NCBI GenBank assembly: GCA_049687015.1
Contig: JBAVIP010000060.1
Span: 1-62,188 of the forward strand
From: Methylotenera_A sp049687015
GTDB taxonomy: Bacteria > Pseudomonadota > Gammaproteobacteria > Burkholderiales > Methylophilaceae
Direction: 5' to 3'
DNA: 62,188 nt
How positions within the stretch are numbered: the stretch's first letter is position 1; each line of letters opens with the position of its first letter. Below the pieces are notes generated by a model. That model saw nothing but the letters and a program-made list of their open reading frames with translations. It had not been told where the DNA came from and did no database searches. Shown piece by piece: positions 24,478 to 32,073 of the stretch. A program made the translations under genes and the position numbers.

Positions 24478-24501
24478 TTGTAACTAATCAAATGGTTACA
24501 A
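24478..24501 (+). promoter_or_regulatory. Operator-like dyad upstream of hps
   Basis: TTGTAAC, ten bases, GTTACAA form a perfect 7-bp dyad about 80 bases before the hps start. A possible -10 (TATGAT at 24448-24453) lies just upstream. A LysR- or TetR-type binding site is possible; the protein is unknown. Confidence 0.3.
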
Positions 24502-24581
24502 CTAAAATTTAATCAAATACTTTAAGTATTTTGGTTTTAATATAGTAAATTTAATAAAAATTTTTAATCGGAGAAGTTACC

Positions 24582-25214
24582 ATGGCACAAACCCAAATGG
24601 CATTAGATTCATTAGATTTCGACGCAACTGTTGCATTAGCAGCTACTGTTGCTCCGCACGTAGACATTCTTGAAATCGGCACACCATGCATCAAGCATAA
24701 CGGTATCAAATTGCTTGAAACATTACGTGCAAAATTTCCAAACAACAAAATCTTAGTTGATTTGAAAACAATGGACGCTGGTTTCTACGAAGCTGAGCCG
24801 TTCTACAAAGCGGGTGCAGACATCTGCACAGTTTTAGGTTGTGCTGATATTGGTACAATCAAAGGCGTAATCGATGTTGCTAACAAATACGGCAAAAAAG
24901 CACAAGTTGACTTGATCAACGTTGCTGATAAAGAAGCGCGTACACGTGAAGTGGCTAAATTAGGTGCTCACATCATTGGCGTGCACACTGGTTTAGATCA
25001 ACAAGCTGCTGGCCAAACACCATTTGCTGACTTAGCAATGGTTGCTGGTTTGAAATTAGGTGTTGATATCTCTGTTGCTGGTGGTGTTAAAGCTGCTACA
25101 GCTGCACAAGTACGCGACGCTGGCGCTTCAATCATCGTAGCTGGTGCTGCTATCTACGGTGCTGCTGATCCTGCTGCTTCTGCTGCTGAAATCACAAAAA
25201 TCGCTCACGGTTAA
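24582..25214 (+). CDS. hps: 3-Hexulose-6-phosphate synthase
   Basis: This 210-residue enzyme condenses formaldehyde with ribulose 5-phosphate to give 3-hexulose 6-phosphate, the entry of carbon into the ribulose monophosphate cycle. It is a one-domain TIM barrel of the OMP decarboxylase superfamily, with the family motif D60-x-K62-x-x-D65 in LVDLKTMDAG and the phosphate-binding end VAGGVK...IVAGAAIYG. GGAG precedes the ATG. Codon use is extremely biased (TTA, GCT, GGT, CGT), which fits one of the most abundant proteins in a methylotroph. A terminator follows the gene, before hpi. Confidence 0.97.
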   Translation: MAQTQMALDSLDFDATVALAATVAPHVDILEIGTPCIKHNGIKLLETLRAKFPNNKILVDLKTMDAGFYEAEPFYKAGADICTVLGCADIGTIKGVIDVANKYGKKAQVDLINVADKEARTREVAKLGAHIIGVHTGLDQQAAGQTPFADLAMVAGLKLGVDISVAGGVKAATAAQVRDAGASIIVAGAAIYGAADPAASAAEITKIAHG

Positions 25215-25254
25215 TTCAACGCAGTCAATAAGCAATTATTGATGTGAGCTAACA

Positions 25255-25287
25255 AAATCCCGACCCAGCAATGCGTCGGGATTTTTT
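25255..25287 (+). terminator. Rho-independent terminator between hps and hpi
   Basis: AAATCCCGAC pairs with GTCGGGATTT around a 10-base loop, followed by T6. It should lower expression of hpi relative to hps. Confidence 0.85.
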
Positions 25288-25340
25288 ATTATAATAAGCA
25301 ACAATTGGTCATATAAAAATTTAAGTAAAAGGAATTTAAA

Positions 25341-25877
25341 ATGGATCATCAAAAACTAATTTTAGACAGACTCACTACCATTTTATCTGAGACTGACAAG
25401 AGCAACGCAGCAAAATTAATTAAGCTGGCTGATGAGGCTGGCCGTATTTTTGTGGGAGGCGCAGGTCGCTCTGGCTTAGTATCACGTTTTTTTGCCATGC
25501 GTTTAGTGCATAGCGGCTATAACGTAAACATGGTGGGTGAGATTGTCACGCCGGCGATAAAAGCAGGTGATTTATTGGTGCTGGTTTCAGGCTCAGGCGG
25601 TACAGAGACTTTGCTGCCATTTGTTAAAAAAGCAAAATCAGTAGGTGCTAAACTGGCGGTGGTTTCAATGAAAGCGAAATCAGCGATGGCGGAAGTAGCT
25701 GATTTGAACATTCAAATCGGTAACGATAACAGCTTCCCGCTGACAAAAGGCATGCCAATGGGCGCGCAATTTGAGCTGTCAGCCTTGATTTTCCTGGAGG
25801 CTGTCATTTCTGAGATCGTTCATACTAAAGGCTTAACTGAAGAAGGCATGCGTGCCATCCATGCTAATTTGGAATAA
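25341..25877 (+). CDS. hpi: 6-Phospho-3-hexuloisomerase
   Basis: This 178-residue SIS-domain isomerase converts 3-hexulose 6-phosphate to fructose 6-phosphate, the step after Hps. The sugar-phosphate site shows as IFVGGAGRSGLVSRFFAMRL (about 36-55) and LVSGSGGTETLLPFV (about 83-97), and the C-terminal EGMRAIHANLE is typical. AAGGAA precedes the ATG. It follows hps by 126 bases, with a terminator in between, so it may have readthrough or its own promoter. Confidence 0.95.
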   Translation: MDHQKLILDRLTTILSETDKSNAAKLIKLADEAGRIFVGGAGRSGLVSRFFAMRLVHSGYNVNMVGEIVTPAIKAGDLLVLVSGSGGTETLLPFVKKAKSVGAKLAVVSMKAKSAMAEVADLNIQIGNDNSFPLTKGMPMGAQFELSALIFLEAVISEIVHTKGLTEEGMRAIHANLE

Positions 25878-25907
25878 CGCAATCTGAAGTAAAACTGATT
25901 AAATTTA

Positions 25908-25932
25908 AACCCGAGCTTGCTCGGGTTTTTTA
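25908..25932. terminator. Bidirectional terminator between hpi and the HisA-like gene
   Basis: AACCCGAGC and GCTCGGGTT form a 9-bp stem with a two-base loop and a T-run after hpi. The minus-strand HisA-like gene ends at the edge of this hairpin, so it may serve both. Confidence 0.85.
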
Positions 25933-26643
25933 TTTGTAAAGGCTATCTAGTTGCTGATAAGTAATCTGCTTTTGATGCAATGCGGTGGCGATTAAAGCGC
26001 CATGCACACCGATTTTTTTTAGCACCGCTAAATCATCCAGACTCCGTGTTCCGCCAGCCGCATATATATTAAAACCTGCGGCGCGTGGCATGATTTCGTT
26101 CATAAGTTTGATGTTAACACCCTGGTTGGTGCCGACATTTGCCAGCGACATCACAATCACATCATCAGGCCAATAGGCGCTGTTCCGCAACAATTCTGCC
26201 GGACCCTGGTAGCCGGTTGGCATAAAGTCCAATGACAATGTAAAGCTGAAGTCTTGCTGATTTTTGAGCGCTAAAAAATTTCCTATTCTGGAAAAGTTTT
26301 CGCTGGCAAAAATCAAGTTAGAATGGAGTTTGTTCCAGATATTCAGCTCGGTTTGGTTGCTGATACCTGCATCAACCCATAACTTGAGATTGGGAAAATG
26401 CTGTGTAATGGATTCAATAATTGAATAGTTTGTTTCATATGCGCCATTCAGTTTTTGTATCGCATTTAAATCTGCAAGGTAAAGCTGCTGAAAAGGATAG
26501 TAATCAAGCAAAGCCGCTACAATATCCAGCGGTTTGCTTGAGTTTGTAAGAAATGATTGAATCGGCTGATAATATCGACGCTCGCCTCTTTTGGCGTGCA
26601 CGACAACGCCGTCTAACAAATCAATTACGGGGATTATTTGCAT
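25930..26643 (-). CDS. HisA-like protein of the H4MPT/methylofuran gene set
   Basis: This 237-residue TIM-barrel protein resembles the histidine-pathway isomerase HisA, but belongs to the archaeal-type group (COG1411) found in H4MPT-containing bacteria. It begins MQIIPVIDLLDGVVVHAKRG, the HisA-type start with the first catalytic aspartate at D8. The phosphate site IYAAGGTRSLDD lies near residues 194-205. True HisA would normally sit with other his genes, and none is here. The gene is divergent from the MfnD-like gene and is transcribed against hpi. It probably acts in cofactor synthesis; the reaction is unknown. Confidence 0.85.
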   Translation of the reverse strand: MQIIPVIDLLDGVVVHAKRGERRYYQPIQSFLTNSSKPLDIVAALLDYYPFQQLYLADLNAIQKLNGAYETNYSIIESITQHFPNLKLWVDAGISNQTELNIWNKLHSNLIFASENFSRIGNFLALKNQQDFSFTLSLDFMPTGYQGPAELLRNSAYWPDDVIVMSLANVGTNQGVNIKLMNEIMPRAAGFNIYAAGGTRSLDDLAVLKKIGVHGALIATALHQKQITYQQLDSLYK

Positions 26644-27646
26644 TATTAAACTCGAAAATCAAAAACTGGAGAAAATATTCGTCTGTGAGTTTATCACTGG
26701 CGGCGGCTTGTGTGCGGAGCTATTGCCGGAATCATTGGTGAATGAAGGCGCTATGATGCGCGACGCCTTGCTACGCGACTTATCCAGCTTGAATTATAGT
26801 GTCAGCACCTCGGTGGATGCGCGTTTAAGCGCACCTAAGCATTGTGCCGAATGCGTAGAGGTGCAAGCGGATGATGATGTATGGCAGGTTTGGCAAGATC
26901 AGATAAAGGCTGCAGATGCAGTTTGGCTGATCGCACCGGAAACAGACGGTTTGCTGCATTATTTAACCCAGATCGCCGCCCAAGAGGGTAAGCTGGTATT
27001 GGGTTGCGGACCTGCCTCCATCAAAATTACCAGCGAAAAAATGGCGACTTATCTGGCTTTGGAAGAAGCGGGCATCGCAACAATCCCTACCTATACTTTT
27101 GAAAACTGGCCAAGAAGCCACTGGATATGGCTTGCCAAGCCCAATGATGGCGCGGGCTGCAGCGATACCGCCTGGTTCAATAACGCAGATGACTTGCAGG
27201 ATTGGGTTGAACAGAATGATAAGCAGCTCACGCATGTGATTCAAGCCTATCAGCCGGGCGACTCTGCGAGCATTTCCTGCGTGATGAAAAATGGCGAAGC
27301 GCGCTTATTAAGTTGCAATACACAGATGATTGAGATTATTAACCATATGGTGAGTTACAACGGCAGTATCATCAACGGCATGCGTGAACACTGGGCGCAA
27401 TTCGAGATGGTCGCAAACCAGATTGCAAAGGTGTTTCCTGATTTAGCGGGCTATGTGGGTATTGATGTGATTGTGGACAATGATGAAATTTACGTCGTGG
27501 AAATCAACCCGCGCCTCACCACCAGCTACGTGGGCTTGCGTGAAGCGACTGGCGTGAATCCGGCCGAGCTGATTATCAACACACTTACGCAGCCAAATTT
27601 TGAGTGGCCCGTGCTGCAACAGAACAAAGTCAAAATTCATGTCTGA
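26591..27646 (+). CDS. ATP-grasp ligase, MfnD/Orf17-like
   Basis: This protein belongs to the COG1821 ATP-grasp group. In methanogens that group contains MfnD, the tyramine-glutamate ligase of methanofuran synthesis, and in methylotrophs it contains Orf17. Conserved sequence begins at KIFVCEFITGGGLCAELL. The ATP and metal residues are in HWIWLAKPNDGAGCSDT and VVEINPRLTTSYVGLREATG. The coordinates use the first in-frame start, a TTG at 26591 that would overlap the divergent HisA-like gene by 53 bases. No ATG, GTG or TTG lies nearer the conserved start, which would need CTG at 26666. The next gene overlaps its end by eight bases. Confidence 0.8.
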   Translation: MACTTTPSNKSITGIICIIKLENQKLEKIFVCEFITGGGLCAELLPESLVNEGAMMRDALLRDLSSLNYSVSTSVDARLSAPKHCAECVEVQADDDVWQVWQDQIKAADAVWLIAPETDGLLHYLTQIAAQEGKLVLGCGPASIKITSEKMATYLALEEAGIATIPTYTFENWPRSHWIWLAKPNDGAGCSDTAWFNNADDLQDWVEQNDKQLTHVIQAYQPGDSASISCVMKNGEARLLSCNTQMIEIINHMVSYNGSIINGMREHWAQFEMVANQIAKVFPDLAGYVGIDVIVDNDEIYVVEINPRLTTSYVGLREATGVNPAELIINTLTQPNFEWPVLQQNKVKIHV

Positions 27647-28673
27647 TATGGTGGGTTGGGATATTGGTGGCGCTCATCTGAAAGCGGCGCTGTTGGACGG
27701 CAAAGGCGAAATCATCAATATACTGCAGCTGCCTTGCCAGCTCTGGCGTGGTTTGAATCAATTGGAGGCTGCAATTGCAGCTGCTCTGCAAGCCTTTAAA
27801 ATTAAGCCAGGCGATGCACAGCATGCCGTCACCATGACCGGTGAATTGGTGGACTTGTTCCCTAATCGGCATACTGGTGTAATTGAAATTTCGACTGCGG
27901 TAACGAAGTTGTTAGGAAAAGATGTTTTATTTTACGCTGCGCCGTATGCTGACAAGGGCGGTTTTGTGACACTAGAGCGCGTTTCTGCACATACAGCTCA
28001 CATTGCATCAACCAACTGGCACGCGAGCGCCAGCGCGCTTGTAATGCATGTAAAAGATGCAGTATTGATAGACATTGGCAGTACCACGACAGATATTATC
28101 GCCATAGAGGCAGGCAGGGTGGTTGAAAAAGGTTTGTCAGATGCGAGCCGCATGCAGGCGGACAGTCTGGTTTATACTGGCGTGGTACGTACCCCGGTGA
28201 TGGCCTTGGCGCAAAAACTGCCCTTTGAAGGCGCTGAAACCAATGTGGCTGCCGAATATTTCGCCACCATGGCCGACGTGTATCGCCTAACGGGCGAGCT
28301 TCGGCCTGAATCCGACATGGCCGAGACCGCGGATGGAAAAGGCAAGAGTGAGTTGGAAAGCGCGCGGCGGCTGTCGCGTATGGTCGGGCGTGATGCAGAA
28401 GATAAGCCGATGCAAACCTGGAAAAACCTGGCGAATACTTGCAGGACATTGCAGTTGAATCAAATCAAAGCGGCGCTGTTAAAACACCTTAAACCGGGCG
28501 TGCCGATGATTGGCGCGGGCGCGGGCAGTTTTCTGGTGAAAGCGCTCGCGGATGATTTAGGGCATGACTTTAAGTACGTCTGGGAGCCAATATCCATGCG
28601 GCGCGCAGAGCATGCCGATTTAGAGGTCTGTTTTCCGGCTTATGCGGTGGCTTATCTGGCAACGAAGCGATGA
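27639..28673 (+). CDS. Hydantoinase/oxoprolinase-like protein, MfnF/Orf5-like
   Basis: This 344-residue protein has an actin-like ATPase fold (MVGWDIGGAHLKAALLD at the start and LIDIGSTTTDII in the middle) and belongs to COG1548. In methylotrophs this is Orf5. In methanogens the group includes MfnF, which joins the furan unit to the glutamyl-tyramine moiety of methanofuran. I chose the ATG at 27639, eight bases inside the preceding gene; a second ATG follows three codons later. The stop overlaps pabB by four bases. The function is inferred from the archaeal relative. Confidence 0.83.
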   Translation: MSDMVGWDIGGAHLKAALLDGKGEIINILQLPCQLWRGLNQLEAAIAAALQAFKIKPGDAQHAVTMTGELVDLFPNRHTGVIEISTAVTKLLGKDVLFYAAPYADKGGFVTLERVSAHTAHIASTNWHASASALVMHVKDAVLIDIGSTTTDIIAIEAGRVVEKGLSDASRMQADSLVYTGVVRTPVMALAQKLPFEGAETNVAAEYFATMADVYRLTGELRPESDMAETADGKGKSELESARRLSRMVGRDAEDKPMQTWKNLANTCRTLQLNQIKAALLKHLKPGVPMIGAGAGSFLVKALADDLGHDFKYVWEPISMRRAEHADLEVCFPAYAVAYLATKR

Positions 28674-30118
28674 CCATGCTGAAACATGAGCTTGCTTATC
28701 ACCACGATAGCGCGCGCTTGTTTGAGCGCATCGCGCATCAGCCGTGGGCGATATTGCTGGACAGCGGGCAGATGCTTAATCCCGCCACGGGCAAGGCTGG
28801 CAGCCAGTACGGGCGTTACGATATTATGGTGGCCGAGCCGTTTGTAACGCTGGTTACACGGGATAAACAGACCACAATTACGCAAAATGGCGCGGTCATA
28901 ATCTCTGAAGAAGACCCGTTTTTTTTGTTAAAAAGTATCCTGAATCAGTATCAGGTGCCTAAAACGGATATGCCATTTGCAGGCGGCACCCTACCATTTG
29001 CTGGCGGCGCCTTGGGTTATTTTGCTTATGATCTGGCGCGACGGCTAGAAAAGCTGCCCAACAATGCGCGTCCCGCAATCAATATACCGGAAATGATGAT
29101 CGGCATCTACGATTGGGCGATTGTGGTGGATCATCGTGAACAGCGTAGCATATTGGTTTCGCATGGTTTAAATGCCGAAACACACAGCAAATGGCATAAT
29201 CTATGCACTAGATTTGGTGCGCCTTTCAGGGCATCCTCTGCAGAAGATCAATTAAATCATTTCCAAGTTACGACAGCAATTACCTCAAATTTATCCGAGC
29301 CGCAATACCAGCAAGCCTTCGCCAAAATCAAGGCGTACATTACCGCGGGCGATTGTTACCAGGTGAATCTGGCACAGCGTTTTTCCGCAAAGGTGGAAGG
29401 CGATAGCTGGCTGATGTATCGGAAACTGCGCGAGATTAGCCCCGCGCCCTTTATGGCCTATATGCAGCTGCCTTTAAATGAGGATGAGAACTTTCAGGTG
29501 CTTTCAGATTCACCAGAACGCTTTATTCAAGTGACTGGTAAACACGTGGAAACCCGCCCCATTAAAGGCACGCGGCCAAGATCTGCCGATGCGAAGCAGG
29601 ATTTAGCCTACTCGAAAGAGCTATTGACGAGCGTAAAGGACAGGGCAGAGAATCTGATGATCGTGGATTTGCTGCGCAACGACTTAGGTAAAACCTGCGT
29701 TATTGGCAGCGTTAAAGTGAATAAGCTTTTTCAGCTGCAAAGTTTTGCCAATGTGCACCATCTGGTGAGTATTATTGTGGGCAAGTTAAAGCCTGATAAA
29801 ACAGCGGTAGATGTGCTTAGGGACTGTTTCCCGGGCGGCTCGATTACGGGTGCGCCCAAGCTGCGTGCCATGCAGATTATCGATGAGCTGGAGCCGCATC
29901 GGCGCGGCCTGTATTGCGGCGCAATCGGGTATACCGGCTTTGACGGCGACATGGATACCAATATTGCGATTAGAACCGCAGTTATTTGTAAAAATAGATT
30001 AAATTTTTATGCAGGAGGCGGTATAGTGGCAGACTCGGATGGATCAAAAGAATACGCCGAAACGCTGGACAAGGCGTCCAGTTTTACAACAATAACAAAG
30101 TTTTTTACGAGGCTCTGA
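28670..30118 (+). CDS. pabB: Aminodeoxychorismate synthase component I
   Basis: This 482-residue enzyme adds ammonia to chorismate to give 4-amino-4-deoxychorismate, the route to 4-aminobenzoate for folate, and possibly for H4MPT through beta-RFAP synthase. The chorismate-binding half carries PIKGTRPRSADAKQD, ENLMIVDLLRNDLGK and PGGSITGAPKLRAMQIID, all PabB/TrpE family signatures. PIKGT is typical of PabB. The N-terminal half is the usual TrpE-type beta domain. No glutaminase domain is fused. Its coupling to the Orf5-like gene (ATGA overlap) suggests it belongs to the cofactor operon. Confidence 0.92.
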   Translation: MTMLKHELAYHHDSARLFERIAHQPWAILLDSGQMLNPATGKAGSQYGRYDIMVAEPFVTLVTRDKQTTITQNGAVIISEEDPFFLLKSILNQYQVPKTDMPFAGGTLPFAGGALGYFAYDLARRLEKLPNNARPAINIPEMMIGIYDWAIVVDHREQRSILVSHGLNAETHSKWHNLCTRFGAPFRASSAEDQLNHFQVTTAITSNLSEPQYQQAFAKIKAYITAGDCYQVNLAQRFSAKVEGDSWLMYRKLREISPAPFMAYMQLPLNEDENFQVLSDSPERFIQVTGKHVETRPIKGTRPRSADAKQDLAYSKELLTSVKDRAENLMIVDLLRNDLGKTCVIGSVKVNKLFQLQSFANVHHLVSIIVGKLKPDKTAVDVLRDCFPGGSITGAPKLRAMQIIDELEPHRRGLYCGAIGYTGFDGDMDTNIAIRTAVICKNRLNFYAGGGIVADSDGSKEYAETLDKASSFTTITKFFTRL

Positions 30119-30281
30119 TTAAGCTTCTTAACTATGAATAAAAATACAGAAAAATAATAAAAACCCAGCCATATTTAAGGGTAATAATAAAAAATAACAA
30201 GACACCGAAATTTCGCCCTCAACACTTGAGTCGAAAGGAGTAATCAGGTCCACAATGGAAAATCTATTTAGGGGTAAATCC

Positions 30282-30896
30282 ATGTGGGTTGTTAAAATTG
30301 GCGGTAGCTTATTAGGCTCGCCAGAGCTAGAACGTTGGCTAAAGATATTTGTAAAGTTTAGCGACGGAAATATTATCATCGTGCCGGGTGGCGGCATTTT
30401 TGCCGACGCCGTACGAGAGGCTCAAAAATTATCCAAAATCAGCGATGCCTGTGCACACCGGCTGGCTGTATTGGCCATGGATCAATTCGGATTATTGCTG
30501 GCCAACTTGAATCCATTGCTGGCAACCGCCGCCAGTGAGTTAGAGATTGCCGAACGTACCTGGCAACATCGCGCTATTGTCTGGCTACCGAGCAAAATGG
30601 TGCTTTCCGATGATTCTATACCACAGAGCTGGAACGTGACTTCAGATAGTTTAGCGGCCTGGCTGGCAGAGAAACTGGATGCGCAGCACCTGATTTTGTT
30701 GAAGTCTGATAAACCGATTGAAGCCGAACTTAGTCTGAAAGTGATGACTAAAAGTGGTTTGGTGGACGAAGCTTTTAGCGATTTTGTGCTGAATAAACCG
30801 TTTTCGCCCTGGGTGATTAAAAAGGCTGACTGCACGCATTTTGAAGACGGCGTTGATATCGAAATACTGGGCAAAATTGCTTCCTCAATTCATTGA
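30282..30896 (+). CDS. Amino-acid kinase family protein, MfnE/Orf19-like
   Basis: This 204-residue protein belongs to COG2054, small kinases of the amino-acid kinase fold. In methanogens MfnE phosphorylates the furan alcohol phosphate to a diphosphate for methanofuran; in methylotrophs the gene is known as orf19. It begins MWVVKIGGSLLGS, with the phosphate-binding loop KIGGS, and IVPGGGIFADAVRE follows near residue 32. I chose the ATG at 30282 because AGGGG lies six bases upstream; an ATG nine codons earlier has a poorly spaced site. A pterin dehydratase-like gene follows after nine bases. Confidence 0.82.
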   Translation: MWVVKIGGSLLGSPELERWLKIFVKFSDGNIIIVPGGGIFADAVREAQKLSKISDACAHRLAVLAMDQFGLLLANLNPLLATAASELEIAERTWQHRAIVWLPSKMVLSDDSIPQSWNVTSDSLAAWLAEKLDAQHLILLKSDKPIEAELSLKVMTKSGLVDEAFSDFVLNKPFSPWVIKKADCTHFEDGVDIEILGKIASSIH

Positions 30897-30905
30897 CTGA
30901 CGACT

Positions 30906-31274
30906 ATGGCCACTAAAGTTTATTCAGAACAAGAAACCATCGCGAAGCTTGAAAAGGAGCTGCCGCACTGGGTTTTAGAAAATGGCTGGATACGTCGCAA
31001 ATATAGAACCAGTGGCTGGAAAGCTACGCTGATGGTGGTCAATACAGTCGGACATTTGGCAGAAGCGGCCTGGCATCACCCCGATTTAACTGTTTCTTAC
31101 GCCTTTGTGATTGTGAAACTGTGCACGCATGACGCTAAAGGCATTACCGATAAGGATTTTGAACTGGCAGCCAAGATAGAGCAGGTTGTTGGCTGGCAGC
31201 CTGCGCTGGAAGGCGGCGCATTAACCGGCACGCCGAATGACGATGCGCGGTTTAAATACATTAAATACGACTGA
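30906..31274 (+). CDS. Pterin-4-alpha-carbinolamine dehydratase-like protein
   Basis: This 122-residue protein belongs to the PCD/PhhB family, which dehydrates 4a-hydroxytetrahydropterins. The signature AEAAWHHPDLTVSY near residues 50-63 includes the catalytic histidine pair. The C-terminus is unusual in length and ends in GGALTGTPNDDARFKY. No phenylalanine hydroxylase is nearby. Its place at the end of the cofactor cluster suggests it acts on an H4MPT pterin intermediate or protects the cofactor from damage, but this is inference. Confidence 0.85.
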   Translation: MATKVYSEQETIAKLEKELPHWVLENGWIRRKYRTSGWKATLMVVNTVGHLAEAAWHHPDLTVSYAFVIVKLCTHDAKGITDKDFELAAKIEQVVGWQPALEGGALTGTPNDDARFKYIKYD

Positions 31275-31315
31275 GTGTCTAGTTTCGACCCGATTCAGCA
31301 GCTTGAATAGTTAAT

Positions 31316-31927
31316 TCATTTAAATTGTTTTGGTTTTCGAATTTCACAAGTGGTGGAAACTACTTCTTGCTGGTTATTTTCATCTTTTACAATTGTTTGC
31401 GGTGGATCGATAGTCCAATCCACGTCAATACTGTACTTCTTTCCCGCTTCCAAATTCATAACCCAAGTGCTTTTGCAGGTCTTGTCAGAAATAAAAGGCG
31501 CGCAAGTAATTGCTAGCGGCAAAAGATATGGTGCAACAGAAAAAGTTGCACATGTGGGTAGTGCTATAGCCCTTGCTGCATTTTTTGATTTGTTTTCGTT
31601 ATCCCACCAACGGCTAAGTAACTTAAACTCATAATCGCCTGGTTTGAAATAACCTATATTATTTTCTTTTTTGTTAAATAGTTTGTGCTTATCGATTTCA
31701 ACGTCCAAAGCTATTGGTAGTAGTAGTATAAGTTTGGATGTGCGCTCCATTTTTGGTATTGGCAATGAAACTACTACAACTTTGTCAGGCGGAAGTGTTT
31801 CACCATCATAAAACTTGCCATGCTGTGAAGCACATCCCGTCAAATCAGCACAAGCAAAGAGACAAATGGTCGTAATTACCTTAGCAGAGTATTTTGAATA
31901 GGAAATTGTTGGGTAATTTAGATACAT
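31316..31927 (-). CDS. Hypothetical lipoprotein
   Basis: This 203-residue protein has a hydrophobic N-terminus ending in the lipobox LTGC, so it should be lipidated at C32 and exported. A second hydrophobic patch (ATFSVAPYLLPLAITCAPFI, about 123-142) is present. The C-terminal part (WVMNLEAGKKYSIDVDWTIDPPQT) looks like an all-beta domain and several cysteines are present. I do not recognise the family. It converges on the cofactor cluster and has no obvious partner. Confidence 0.65.
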   Translation of the reverse strand: MYLNYPTISYSKYSAKVITTICLFACADLTGCASQHGKFYDGETLPPDKVVVVSLPIPKMERTSKLILLLPIALDVEIDKHKLFNKKENNIGYFKPGDYEFKLLSRWWDNENKSKNAARAIALPTCATFSVAPYLLPLAITCAPFISDKTCKSTWVMNLEAGKKYSIDVDWTIDPPQTIVKDENNQQEVVSTTCEIRKPKQFK

Positions 31928-31966
31928 TATTGAATAGATGATGAATTTTGATGGGATTGGAAATGC

Positions 31967-32044
31967 ATGAAGCTTGTGGGAATTGTTCTTATCTGTGTAA
32001 CGGGTTGGCTTGCCATTCTAGGTTCAAACCAGTCTTATAGATGA
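31967..32044 (+). other. Possible 25-residue membrane peptide or remnant
   Basis: An ATG at 31967 opens a frame encoding MKLVGIVLICVTGWLAILG followed by SNQSYR and a stop. It is a single hydrophobic helix like the start of small inner-membrane proteins of about 70 residues. It may be a truncated gene or chance. Confidence 0.2.
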
Positions 32045-32073
32045 CAGCTTATGGCCGAATGCAGACATTGAGT

